Positions 39,666-48,439 of a stretch of 64,000 bases of DNA are shown here, in pieces. Location of the stretch: NCBI GenBank assembly GCA_963836015.1, contig CAWIIF010000015.1:682001-746000 (forward strand). The letters run 5' to 3'. Both the position numbers and the translations under genes were made by a program. This stretch comes from CAWCDJ01 sp963836015. GTDB lineage: Bacteria > Acidobacteriota > Terriglobia > Bryobacterales > Bryobacteraceae. The notes under the pieces are model-generated. The model ran no database searches, was not told the origin of the DNA, and saw only the letters and a program-made list of their open reading frames with translations. How positions within the stretch are numbered: the stretch's first letter is position 1; every line of letters begins with the position of its first letter.

Positions 39666-42594
39666 TCACCGGCTTCCTCGCGCCCTTGGCGAGAGGAAGC
39701 TCCAGGCGGAAACTGGCTCCGCCGGTGCGCCGGTTGGACACTTCGATCGAGCCGCCATGCTCTTGAATAATCCCGTACGTCACCGAAAGCCCCAGCCCGG
39801 TGCCTTTCCGCGCGGCCTTGGTAGTGAAGAAAGGATCGTAGATACGATGGATATGCTCGGGAGAGATGCCGTGGCCCGAATCCAGGACCTCGGCCTTGAC
39901 GCCCGCTCCTTCCGACCAGGTGCGCACTTCCAGGGTACCACCGCCCGACATGGCGTCGCGGGCGTTCAGGAAGAGGTTCAGGAAAACCTGCTGCAGCTTC
40001 CCGGCGTTGCCCTGCACCGGGGGAAGACCGCCTTCGAGGTCGGTCTTGAGCTGGATTCCGGCCTTGCTCAACTGGTGATCGAGCAGCGACAGGGTTTCCT
40101 GGATCACCCGGTTCAGGTTGACTTCGCCGAACGAAGTAGTGGAGGTGCGGGAGAAATTCAGAAGTGAATTGACGATCTCGCTGGCGCGGAAAGTCTGCTT
40201 GGCGATCTTGTCGAGAATCAGCGACTTCTGCGAGTCGTCAGCCACCTGCTTGGCGAGCATCTGGGCGTAGGTGGAGATCACCGCAAGCGGGGTGTTGACC
40301 TCGTGCGCCACGCCCGCCGCCAGCAGCCCGATGCTCGACAGCTTGTCGGCCTGCACCAGGCGCTGCTCGAGCTCGGCGCGGTCCGTGACGTCGTCGAAGA
40401 TGATCAGGCGGCCGATGCGCTCCTGGTCTTTCGAGACCAGCGGCGCGATGGCGATGTTCAGTGTGGCTTCCCGGAACCGCGCCGGCACCACATGAGTGTG
40501 GGTCGACGTGCCATTGCCGTTGTGCCCGTTGGCCGCCGCCGTCGCCGTTCCAGCCGGCCTGAGCACGAACTTGTAGATGTGGTGGATCCCGGTCTCGCCG
40601 CAGACCCGGTCGAACTGTTCGGAGAGCTCCGCCGGAAACAGCTCGGAGAGCCTCCGGCCGAGGGCGTGCTCGCGCGTGATGCCGCTCAACTGCTCGATCT
40701 GGGAGTTCCAGCTCTCCACGCGGTCCTCGAGGTCCGCCGCCAGGATGCCCACATTGATCGACTCGACGATATTCTCGCTGAACTCCTTCAGGCGCTCGTA
40801 CTCTTCCACCTTGCGCTGGAGCGACCGATAGAGGCTGGCGTTCTCGATGGCGATTCCGACCGAGCCGGCGAGGGTCTGGAGCAGTTCCACGTCCACGCTC
40901 GAAAGATAATCGCCCGTGGTGGTCCGGCTGATTCCCATGTAGGCGATGATCCGGCCGCGCACGGTGCAGGCCAGGTAATAGGTGAGATCCAGGTCGCTGA
41001 TGGTCCGGCGCACGCTGGCGGGCCAGGAGCGCGATACCGCGTCGAGCTGATGGCGGGTCCGCTCAAAGAAAAGGTAGGATTCCGGGAGCTTCCAATTGAG
41101 GAAGCTGAGATCCAGGCTCTCGTAGCTGGCCGCGGGCAGCCGTGGATTCGAGCCCATGGCCTTCTTGAGCCGGAACTGCGTCGCGCCGTCGTGCTCTTCG
41201 GCCAGGAAGAACGCCAGGTGCTTGATGCACAGGGTCTCGCACAGGCGCTCCCCGACCGACGACAGCATCCGGTCGAGGTCGGTTTCGGAACTGAGCTCGC
41301 GGGCGAACTCCACCAGGGTCCGCCGGTAATCGTAGCGGTCGCGATAGAAATAGCGGTCGAGCCGCTCCTGAATCCAGTTGCGTATGGGCTGGAACAGGAA
41401 CGCCGTGATCAGCATGACCGTGATCAGCCCGGTATTGCCCAGGTCTTTGAAGTTCTTCTGCACCTGGTTGCCCAGCGCGAAGACAATTCCGTAAAACGAA
41501 GCCAAAACGCAGATGGTGGCCAGGGTATAGGCGTAGCCGCGGCGGAAGATGATATCCACGTCCATCAGCCGGTACCGCACGATGGCATAGGCCAGGGTAA
41601 GCGGGATCAAGGGCAGCGAAAGGACGGCCATCTTCTGGTAGGCGTTGGGGATCTGCCCGGCCGCATAGGGCAGGACATAGAGCACGGCAAACGGCAGGAT
41701 GCCGCAAAACGCGCCGTTGCGCAGCCACTTGAGCTGCTGCCGGACGATGGGATCCTCAGCCTTGCCGTACTCCGAGTTCAGGGCGAACGCGCCCACCAGG
41801 TATGGCAGCACCGTGAGCACCAGCCACACGCGGTCGAGCATCCAGCGCAACTCAATCAGCGGCACGGCCACGATCAGCGCACCCGAGGCGGCAGCCAGGT
41901 AGACGGCGAACAGCAGCAGCGCGGGCACATACAACAGCCCCAGCCGCGCCGGCTTCTGGAACCACTTCCGGGGTTCCGGGAAGGTCAGGCAGAAATGCAG
42001 GAAGATGGTGGGCGCGAGCAGGCCGGCGGCCACGTTGCCGAAGTACATCACCTTGTCGAAGGGGTTGAGCTTGCCCGTGTAGTGGAAAGTCAGGAAGATG
42101 AACGAAGCCAGGCAGAGAATGTAAAAGTGCTGTGCTTTGTGCGCGCTGCCGCGCCGGAAATAGACGAACAGGCCGATGATCAGGTACGCAAAGCCGACCG
42201 CGTACTGATACAGCACGGCGCGATCCACCGCCACCTCGCCGACAATCAGGCCCTTAATGGCGACCTCGACGCCGCTGCGCACCACCAGGTAGTCGGCCTT
42301 CTGCCAGACCCCTACATTCACCAGGGCCTGGGTGACTTCGGCGGCTTTGCGGATATCCAGGCCCCCGATACTCTTCAGGCGGTCGCCCTGGTGGATGCCG
42401 GCCTTGCCGGCCGGGCTGTCGGACGGAACATACAACGCCTGCACGCCCGCGGCGCGATCGACCCAGATCACTCCGTCTTCGGGCAGGTGGAACTTGTACT
42501 GTTCCTCAAGGTTGATGACCGCAGACACTCCGGCGGCGAGTGTGAGGATGGTGAGGATTGCGGTCGATAGCTGGAACTTGAGTTCCTGAAACAT
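39655..42594 (-). CDS. Membrane histidine kinase with PDZ, GAF and PAS domains
   Basis: Sensor kinase of 979 aa. The N-terminal membrane helix is followed by a PDZ-like periplasmic domain (about 45-115; SPAGKAGIHQGDRLKSIGGL). About eight membrane helices follow (125-420), then a GAF domain (about 450-610), a PAS domain (about 625-760; ENIVESINVGILAADLEDRV) with a Gly/Asn/His-rich insert, and HisKA with His764 in GVAHEVNTPLAVIS. The ATPase domain ends it (FLNLFLNARDAM, DSGHGI, GTGLGLSVTYGI). It is translationally coupled to the NtrC-type regulator. PDZ placement suggests sensing of envelope or peptide signals, by inference. Confidence 0.92.
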   Translation of the reverse strand: MFQELKFQLSTAILTILTLAAGVSAVINLEEQYKFHLPEDGVIWVDRAAGVQALYVPSDSPAGKAGIHQGDRLKSIGGLDIRKAAEVTQALVNVGVWQKADYLVVRSGVEVAIKGLIVGEVAVDRAVLYQYAVGFAYLIIGLFVYFRRGSAHKAQHFYILCLASFIFLTFHYTGKLNPFDKVMYFGNVAAGLLAPTIFLHFCLTFPEPRKWFQKPARLGLLYVPALLLFAVYLAAASGALIVAVPLIELRWMLDRVWLVLTVLPYLVGAFALNSEYGKAEDPIVRQQLKWLRNGAFCGILPFAVLYVLPYAAGQIPNAYQKMAVLSLPLIPLTLAYAIVRYRLMDVDIIFRRGYAYTLATICVLASFYGIVFALGNQVQKNFKDLGNTGLITVMLITAFLFQPIRNWIQERLDRYFYRDRYDYRRTLVEFARELSSETDLDRMLSSVGERLCETLCIKHLAFFLAEEHDGATQFRLKKAMGSNPRLPAASYESLDLSFLNWKLPESYLFFERTRHQLDAVSRSWPASVRRTISDLDLTYYLACTVRGRIIAYMGISRTTTGDYLSSVDVELLQTLAGSVGIAIENASLYRSLQRKVEEYERLKEFSENIVESINVGILAADLEDRVESWNSQIEQLSGITREHALGRRLSELFPAELSEQFDRVCGETGIHHIYKFVLRPAGTATAAANGHNGNGTSTHTHVVPARFREATLNIAIAPLVSKDQERIGRLIIFDDVTDRAELEQRLVQADKLSSIGLLAAGVAHEVNTPLAVISTYAQMLAKQVADDSQKSLILDKIAKQTFRASEIVNSLLNFSRTSTTSFGEVNLNRVIQETLSLLDHQLSKAGIQLKTDLEGGLPPVQGNAGKLQQVFLNLFLNARDAMSGGGTLEVRTWSEGAGVKAEVLDSGHGISPEHIHRIYDPFFTTKAARKGTGLGLSVTYGIIQEHGGSIEVSNRRTGGASFRLELPLAKGARKPVNAA

Positions 42595-42996
42595 GGACTC
42601 CGCCGTTACGCTTCAGCGAGACAACCTTCCGCGGCGACTGGCAGCACGTTTAATGCCGTAAGAAATCTGAATTTCTATATTGAGAATACGCGATTTTTCT
42701 ATAACTTACAACCTGGTCCGCGCGGTCCCTTCGGTTTTTGGGAGAAAGACACTATGCGGAAGTGTATCGGGCTGTCTCGGGAGCGGCAAAACCTGCCACG
42801 GAGCGCGGATCCGAACCATTTTTGGAAAGCACCGATAACTTTGGTTAAGGTCCTGACTGTTAGGCCCGGTACTATCCGATGGACCGTTCTGCACAGCGCG
42901 CAAAATGCTGTAAACTATAAAACACCTGCCGCCCCTTCCGCCCGCGGCAAGCGGCGAGGGGTGACAATCGGCAGGTTTAGGCGGGTCTCAGGAATA
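42595..42996. other. Divergent intergenic region, kinase / exopolysaccharide export
   Basis: About 400 bp between divergent genes. The part at 42660-42712 is AT-rich and probably holds promoters, but no convincing -35/-10 or -24/-12 pair was found. TATAAA near 42914 precedes the export operon. The frame of the export protein is open back to 42754, but that part has no signal peptide or ribosome site. Confidence 0.4.
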
Positions 42997-43728
42997 ATGA
43001 CCAGGACGGCAATCTTATCTGCATGGGTGATGGCGGCGTTTGTCGCGGCTTTGCCGGCGATTTCCCAGACGAAGCCGGAGCAGCAATCGGAGGCGAAGCA
43101 GGAAAAGCCCGACGCACCCCCTGCGCAATCTCCCAAGGCGACCATCCCCGCCGCCGCGCCGGGCGACCCGGCAGGGAAACCGGCAACCGATCCGGCGAAA
43201 CTGGCGGAGCCGGCGGCTTCCTCCGGAGGCAGCGCGGACAAGACTTATGTGATCGGCGCCGAGGATATCCTCAGAATTCAGGTGTGGGGAGACCCCCGGC
43301 TCTCGGGCGACTTCATTGTCCGGCCGGACGGCCGCATCTCGATGAACCTGATCAATGAGGTCCAGGCGGCCGGAAAAACCTGCCTGGAGTTAGGCAACCT
43401 GATTGGCGACCGGCTCAAGGCCGGCGAGTTCATGAGGAATCCGTCGGTGAACGTGCAGGTTCTGGAGGTGCGCAGCAAGAAGTACTATATCAACGGCGAG
43501 GTAAACAAGCCGGGACAGTACTTCCTGGTGACGCCGACTACCGTGCTCGAGGCGCTGAACAACGCGGGCGGCTTTCGGGATTTCGCCAACAAGAAAAAGA
43601 TCAAGATTCTGCGCACCGTAGAAGACGGCATGAAGGAGTTTCCCTTCGACTACAACAGCGTGATCAGAGGCAAGAAGATCGAAGAGAACATTCTGCTGAG
43701 ACCTGGCGACCAGATCATCGTTCCATAA
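42997..43728 (+). CDS. Polysaccharide export protein (Wza/GumB-like)
   Basis: Periplasmic/outer-membrane export protein of 243 aa. A signal peptide (MTRTAILSAWVMAAFVAALPAISQ) is followed by a Pro/Ala/Lys-rich linker to about residue 80. The polysaccharide-export domain (YVIGAEDILRIQVWGDPRLS, VRPDGRISMNLI) and an SLBB-type domain (KKYYINGEVNKPGQYFLV, LEALNNAGGF) follow. No lipobox Cys is present, unlike E. coli Wza. The start ATG 42997 is chosen because the signal begins there. It is the first gene of a set with Wzz-like and BY-kinase-like genes. Confidence 0.88.
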   Translation: MTRTAILSAWVMAAFVAALPAISQTKPEQQSEAKQEKPDAPPAQSPKATIPAAAPGDPAGKPATDPAKLAEPAASSGGSADKTYVIGAEDILRIQVWGDPRLSGDFIVRPDGRISMNLINEVQAAGKTCLELGNLIGDRLKAGEFMRNPSVNVQVLEVRSKKYYINGEVNKPGQYFLVTPTTVLEALNNAGGFRDFANKKKIKILRTVEDGMKEFPFDYNSVIRGKKIEENILLRPGDQIIVP

Positions 43729-43778
43729 AGCGGAGAACATTCGCTGCCGAATATATCCAACGGAGGAGAACGGAGGAC

Positions 43779-45461
43779 ATGACACCCGGACCTAATCCGA
43801 ATTCTGTGAGCATTGCGCGACGCGTACCGGACGTCGAAGACTACATCGACATGCTTCGGAGGTACCGCGCATGGATCATCGGCCCGATGTTCGTGGGCCT
43901 GGTGGTCGCGACAGTGGTGGCATTTCTTTGGCCTGATACGTACATCTCGACGGCGGTAATGCGCGTCACGCCGCAGCAGGTTCCGGAAAACCTGGTGCCG
44001 AGCGCCATCAACTCGCGGATGTCGGAGCGGCTGCAGCAGATGGAAACCGAAATCCTCAGCCGCACCAGCCTGGCGGAGATTATCCGCAAGCCTGCCCTGA
44101 ACCTGTACGAGCGGGAGCTTCAGAGGGTCCCCATGGAAGACGTGGTTCAGAAAATGCTGAACAAGGATATCAGCATTTCCCCGATCACCAACGTTGGCAG
44201 CGGCGGCAACCGCATGGTCTCGGCCTTCACGATCCAGTTCAAGTATACGGATCGCTATAAGGCGCAGCAGGTGGTTCGGGAGCTGGTGACCAAATTCACC
44301 GAGCAGAACGTGCGCTTCCAGCAGAACCAGGCCACCGTCACCAACGATTTTCTGACCAGCGAGTTGAAAGCGGCCAAAGAGAAGATGGGCGAGCTGAGCG
44401 CGCGTCTCACCAAGTTCAAGATCGAGAACGCGGGGACGCTGCCGGAGCAGGCCCAGGCCAATGCGTCCGCCCTGCAGACCTACCGGCTCCAGATCATGGC
44501 TTTAGGTCAGAATATCAACACCCTGCAGTCCGACAAGACCATGCTGGAATCCAGCCTGCAGAACCTGCGGTCGCGGCTGGGTTACGCCAATGCGAACCTT
44601 GAGCAGACGGTCCCGGGAACCTCGGCGGCCACTGTCCGCAACGAGCGCCTGATCAACCTGGAGAAAGACCTGGCGGATGCCAACGGCAAACTGGCGGCCA
44701 CCAAGGAGTTATTCGGCGCCAATCATCCGGATGTCATCGCGCAGCAGGCCATCATCGACTCGCTCCAGCGGCAGAAGGCCGCGCTCGAGAGCCAGGAAGC
44801 GCTGCGTCCCATCGCACGCGGCGCCGCGTCCACCAGGGTCATCAACCCGGACATGCAGCGGAACATCGAAGAGATCAAGGGCGAGATCAACACGACACAG
44901 ACGGCGATTGCCAACAAGCAGGCGGCCATCGACGAAGCCAACCGGCAGCGGGCCCAGTTGGAAAAGGAGATCTCAGAGTTCCAGAAACGGCTCGACTCGG
45001 CACCCATCAACGAGCAGCAATACAGCTCCCTGCTAAACGACTACGCGCTGGCCAAGCAGGATTACGAAGACAAAGCCAAGAAGCAGGAGGTTTCCGCGAC
45101 GGCGCAGAACCTGGAGGACCGCAAAGCGGGGCAGAACCTGGAAGTGCTCGATTCGGCCTCGCTCCCCGACCAGGCGGCCGAGCCGAACCGGCTGATCTGG
45201 GCGATCGCCGGCACGGTGGCCGGACTGACGCTGGGTATCATGCTGGCGGCAGCCCGGGAGATGAAAGACTCCTCTCTCAAGAACCTGAAGGACGTGCGCG
45301 CCTACACCAATATGCCGGTGTTGAGCAGCATTCCCCTGCTCGAGAATGCCTTGCTGGTGCGGAGGAAGCGCCGAATGGTCTGGCTGGCATGGGCGAGCGT
45401 AGCCGTCGTGGGGGCGGTCCTGATGACCGGGTCGATGTACTACCACTACACGCGGCTCTGA
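43779..45461 (+). CDS. Chain-length determinant / GumC-like Wzz protein
   Basis: Inner-membrane polysaccharide co-polymerase of 560 aa. An N-terminal Wzz segment (VEDYIDMLRRYRAWIIGPMF) includes membrane helix 1. A long periplasmic coiled-coil region (about 170-420) and the GNVR-type end PDQAAEPNRLIWAIAGTVAG give helix 2 of the family. After a short cytoplasmic segment, a third hydrophobic helix (MVWLAWASVAVVGAVLMTG) ends the protein. Start ATG 43779 follows GGAGGA. It sets chain length with the neighbouring BY-kinase-like ATPase. Confidence 0.88.
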   Translation: MTPGPNPNSVSIARRVPDVEDYIDMLRRYRAWIIGPMFVGLVVATVVAFLWPDTYISTAVMRVTPQQVPENLVPSAINSRMSERLQQMETEILSRTSLAEIIRKPALNLYERELQRVPMEDVVQKMLNKDISISPITNVGSGGNRMVSAFTIQFKYTDRYKAQQVVRELVTKFTEQNVRFQQNQATVTNDFLTSELKAAKEKMGELSARLTKFKIENAGTLPEQAQANASALQTYRLQIMALGQNINTLQSDKTMLESSLQNLRSRLGYANANLEQTVPGTSAATVRNERLINLEKDLADANGKLAATKELFGANHPDVIAQQAIIDSLQRQKAALESQEALRPIARGAASTRVINPDMQRNIEEIKGEINTTQTAIANKQAAIDEANRQRAQLEKEISEFQKRLDSAPINEQQYSSLLNDYALAKQDYEDKAKKQEVSATAQNLEDRKAGQNLEVLDSASLPDQAAEPNRLIWAIAGTVAGLTLGIMLAAAREMKDSSLKNLKDVRAYTNMPVLSSIPLLENALLVRRKRRMVWLAWASVAVVGAVLMTGSMYYHYTRL

Positions 45462-45497
45462 GCGCCGGCGGTTTTCGAGGGAAGGATCGGAGAGTAT

Positions 45498-46379
45498 ATG
45501 AGTCGAGTACACGACGCACTGCGGCGGGCGGAACTGGGAGGACTGGGATACGGCGACGCTGCCGCGGAAGCTCGCGCCGGCGCCGGAGGGGCGGCGGATT
45601 CAGGTCCGGGTCCGCTGAGCGGTCCTGCGACCGCGCTGCCGCAAGTCCGCCTCAATCTCCACGCGGGTATGCTGAGCGAAGTCGCTCCGGTTGCTTTTGA
45701 GCCCGCGCCGGAATCGCACCTTCTGGACCTGAACAACTCGCACGAAACGCCGGCCGAAGAGTTTCGCACACTGCGCACGCGGCTGAACCACCTGCAAACC
45801 TTGCAGCCTCTGCACACGGTGATCATGACCAGCCCCTCGCCGGCCGAGGGAAAGACATTTTCCGCCGTCAACCTGGCGCTGGCGCAGGCCCACCTCTCCG
45901 AGACCGCCGTGCTGCTGGCGGATTTCGACCTGCGCCGGCCGATCATCCACAGCTTATTTCAGATCGAGCGGGCGCCTGGCCTCTCCGATTACCTCTCCGG
46001 CCAGTGCACGTTTCCGCAGGCGCTACGCCGCATCGAGGGCATGAACCTGTATGTGCTCCCGGCCGGCTCTCCGGTCAAGAACCCGCTGGAACTGTTGAAT
46101 ATGCGACAGTGCAAGGCGCTCTTCGAGGAGCTGCCGCGCCTCTTCAACTGGGCCATCTTCGACACTCCTCCGCTGCTGTTCTCGGCCGATGCCAACCTGC
46201 TGGCCACCCTGGCCGACGGCACAGTCCTGGTCGTAAAGATCGGCAGCACGACCTTCGACAATGTGACCCGGGCCATGCAGTCGCTGTGCGAAAACAATGT
46301 ACTGGGCATCGTCGCCAACGGCGCGCGCGCTTCGGAGCTGTACAGCAAGTATACGTATTACTATTCGAAGGCCGAGTAG
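45498..46379 (+). CDS. CpsD/CapB-like tyrosine-kinase-type ATPase
   Basis: Cytoplasmic ATPase of 293 aa of the BY-kinase family that works with Wzz. Walker A is SPSPAEGKTF, Walker A' is VLLADFDLRRP, Walker B is WAIFDTPPLLF. The C-terminus has a tyrosine cluster (YSKYTYYYSKAE), where such kinases autophosphorylate. The N-terminal 75 residues are Gly/Ala-rich and unrelated. No glycosyltransferase, flippase or polymerase gene follows; the next gene is convergent. So the sugar-synthesis genes must lie elsewhere. Confidence 0.88.
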   Translation: MSRVHDALRRAELGGLGYGDAAAEARAGAGGAADSGPGPLSGPATALPQVRLNLHAGMLSEVAPVAFEPAPESHLLDLNNSHETPAEEFRTLRTRLNHLQTLQPLHTVIMTSPSPAEGKTFSAVNLALAQAHLSETAVLLADFDLRRPIIHSLFQIERAPGLSDYLSGQCTFPQALRRIEGMNLYVLPAGSPVKNPLELLNMRQCKALFEELPRLFNWAIFDTPPLLFSADANLLATLADGTVLVVKIGSTTFDNVTRAMQSLCENNVLGIVANGARASELYSKYTYYYSKAE

Positions 46380-46382
46380 GCG

Positions 46383-47033
46383 TCAGGTCGCCTTGACCCA
46401 TACCCTGGCGGCGGCGGCGCGGTCGATAGAGATCCGCCGGCTGCCCGATCGCATCTCCATCTGCTGCCCCGGCGAAATGAGCCGCAGGCGGACTCCCGGC
46501 CGGATCCCCGACTCGTCGAGCCGCTCGAGGAGGGTGCGGTCGCGCTCAAAAACGCTCACCACGTCCAGCCGCTCGCCGGCGAGGGCCTCGTCGAGCGGCT
46601 TGAGCCCGCGGCATCTCCTCTGCCCGGGCGAATCCATCCCCACGATGTTGCCGTGCGGGCAGACTCCGCCGGTTCCCAGCTTCTCGACCAGCTTGCGTTC
46701 GAAATCGGCGGAGACGGCGTGCTCGAGCTGCTCCGCCTCGTCGTGAACCTTGTACCACTCCAGGCCGAAGATCTCGGTGAGCATCCGCTCGATCAGGTGG
46801 TGGCGGTTGAGCAGGCGGCTGGCGATTTCACTCCCCGCGGGGGTCAGTGCGATCTGGCCTTCCTCTCCCACCGAGATGAGCGCATCGCGCTTCAATCTGC
46901 GGATGGCCATGGTTACCGCCGGGGCCGACACGTTCAGCCAGCGCGTGAGGGTGACGGCCTTCACCGTTTCCCCCTCCGAGGCGGCTTCGGCGATGGCTTT
47001 GAGGTAATTCTCTTTGGAGATGGTGATTCGCAC
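46383..47033 (-). CDS. DtxR/MntR-family metal-dependent repressor
   Basis: Transcription regulator of 216 aa. The N-terminal winged helix is SKENYLKAIAEAASEGE with WLNVSAPAVTMAIRRLKRD. The dimerisation/metal domain is HHLIERMLTEIFGLEWYKVH, DEAEQLEHAVS and CPHGN, and the C-terminal part is a FeoA/SH3-like domain. It is expected to bind Mn or Fe and repress uptake genes; none is adjacent. The start is GTG at 47033 (Val-Arg-Ile-Thr). Confidence 0.87.
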   Translation of the reverse strand: MRITISKENYLKAIAEAASEGETVKAVTLTRWLNVSAPAVTMAIRRLKRDALISVGEEGQIALTPAGSEIASRLLNRHHLIERMLTEIFGLEWYKVHDEAEQLEHAVSADFERKLVEKLGTGGVCPHGNIVGMDSPGQRRCRGLKPLDEALAGERLDVVSVFERDRTLLERLDESGIRPGVRLRLISPGQQMEMRSGSRRISIDRAAAARVWVKAT

Positions 47034-47076
47034 GCGGGCTCATCACGATTGTACAAGGGAGCGGCGCGCCTCTGCC

Positions 47077-47844
47077 TCAGGCCGCGGTGGCGCCACCGTC
47101 CACCGCGATCGTCTGGCCGGTAATGTAGGCGGCCGCGGCGGAGGCCAGAAAGACGGCCACGCCCTTGAGCTCCCCGGGACGGCCGACGCGGCCCATCGGG
47201 ATACGCTGCTCGATCGCGGCCTGGTACGTTTCAAGCACCCGTTCCGACATCCGCGACGGGAAGAACCCGGGCGCGATGGCGTTCACGCGGATGCCATGGG
47301 GCGCCCACTTCACGGCCAGTTCGCGCGTCATGGCAATCATCCCACCTTTGGCGGCGACATAGGCAGCCGCATGAACCGGCTCGGGCATGGCGCGCAGGCC
47401 GGCGATGGAGGCGATATTGATGATCGACCCGCCGTGCTGCCGGATCATCTCGCGCCCCGCCGCCTGGGACATCAGGAACGCGCCCGTCAGGTTGACCTCG
47501 AGCACGCTGCGGAATTTCTCGGGTGGCATGTCTTCGGCCGGGCTGCCCCAGGTGATTCCGGCGTTATTGACCAGAATGTCGATTTTTCCGAAAGAAGCGA
47601 GGGTCAGCCGCACCGCTTCGGACGCCGCGGCTGCGTCGGAGACGTCGCAGACCGCGCTCTCGCAGCGGGCGCCCATCTCCCGGATGTGCGCGACGGCCGG
47701 AACCAGCCATTCTTCGCGCCGCGCCACCAGTACGAGGGAGGCGCCGGCCTCCGCCATGCCCCCGGCGATCTCCTCGCCGAGTCCGCGGGATCCGCCGGTG
47801 ATCAGGGCTACCTGTCCGGTGAGGTCGAACTGTGGATTCGCCAT
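47077..47844 (-). CDS. Short-chain dehydrogenase/reductase
   Basis: Classical SDR of 255 aa: cofactor motif TGGSRGLGEEIAG, NNAG, catalytic Ser in IINIASIAG, YVAAKGG (the YxxxK), and YITGQTIAVDGG at the end. It is probably a gluconate 5-dehydrogenase or 3-oxoacyl reductase type; the substrate cannot be set. The ATG at 47844 (MANPQFDLTGQ) matches the family N-terminus. The frame is open further upstream but overlaps the divergent gene's 5' end. Confidence 0.88.
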   Translation of the reverse strand: MANPQFDLTGQVALITGGSRGLGEEIAGGMAEAGASLVLVARREEWLVPAVAHIREMGARCESAVCDVSDAAAASEAVRLTLASFGKIDILVNNAGITWGSPAEDMPPEKFRSVLEVNLTGAFLMSQAAGREMIRQHGGSIINIASIAGLRAMPEPVHAAAYVAAKGGMIAMTRELAVKWAPHGIRVNAIAPGFFPSRMSERVLETYQAAIEQRIPMGRVGRPGELKGVAVFLASAAAAYITGQTIAVDGGATAA

Positions 47845-47921
47845 GTCGAACCATCGTACTAAGGAATCACTTGTACTTCCCGCCAACCCCCGCGGGCCTA
47901 CACTAGGCACAGGAGTTACAC

Positions 47922-48365
47922 ATGATGATGCGGAATTGGTTCTGTCTGGCGCTACTGACAATGGGAACCGCCGCCGCGGGCGCGGACCGGCCCGATTTGA
48001 ACGGCAACTGGAAACTGGACCTCGTCCACAGCAAGCCCGGAGAGGAGAAGGTGCAATCGGAGACGCTCCTCATCCATCAAACCGACGACGGGGTTACGAT
48101 TGCCGACAGCCAGGCCTCCGAGGACGGGAAGGAAAAGAAGCTCGAAATCCAATGCAACACGATGGGCAAAGAGTGCAAGCTCAAGGACGGTGCATTCTCG
48201 CTCTGGTACAACGGCTCCGTACTGGTGGTCATGCAGACGCATGGAGACGCCATGGTCGTGAAGCGGCGTCTGGCGATGTCCGAGGACGGCAGCAAACTCA
48301 CCATGGACGTGATTCACATTGCGCCCGATAAGCCGGCGGAGAGCTACATATTCGTGAAGCAATAG
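47922..48365 (+). CDS. Small secreted protein of unknown function
   Basis: Protein of 147 aa with a signal peptide (MMMRNWFCLALLTMGTAAAG). The mature part begins DRPDLNGNWKLDLVHSKPGE, a pattern seen in small secreted acidobacterial and planctomycete proteins with a lipocalin-like beta fold. Two Cys (QCNTMGKECKL) may form a disulfide. The ribosome site AGGAGTT precedes ATG 47922. No function can be given. Confidence 0.72.
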   Translation: MMMRNWFCLALLTMGTAAAGADRPDLNGNWKLDLVHSKPGEEKVQSETLLIHQTDDGVTIADSQASEDGKEKKLEIQCNTMGKECKLKDGAFSLWYNGSVLVVMQTHGDAMVVKRRLAMSEDGSKLTMDVIHIAPDKPAESYIFVKQ

Positions 48366-48439
48366 GGTCAGCCCAATCGTAAAGCGCGACGCCCGTTGGC
48401 CGATATGGGAGATGAGGTCCCCACCTCAGAGGTGCGTCG

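Noticed and set aside
40303..42570. 755-aa plus-strand open frame opposite the PDZ/GAF/PAS kinase
   Set aside because: Antisense shadow; composition Arg/Gln/His-rich and no domain.
42620..42660. Sigma-54 promoter (GG-N10-GC) near ACTGGCAGCACG
   Set aside because: The GG to GC spacing is 13 rather than 10 bases.
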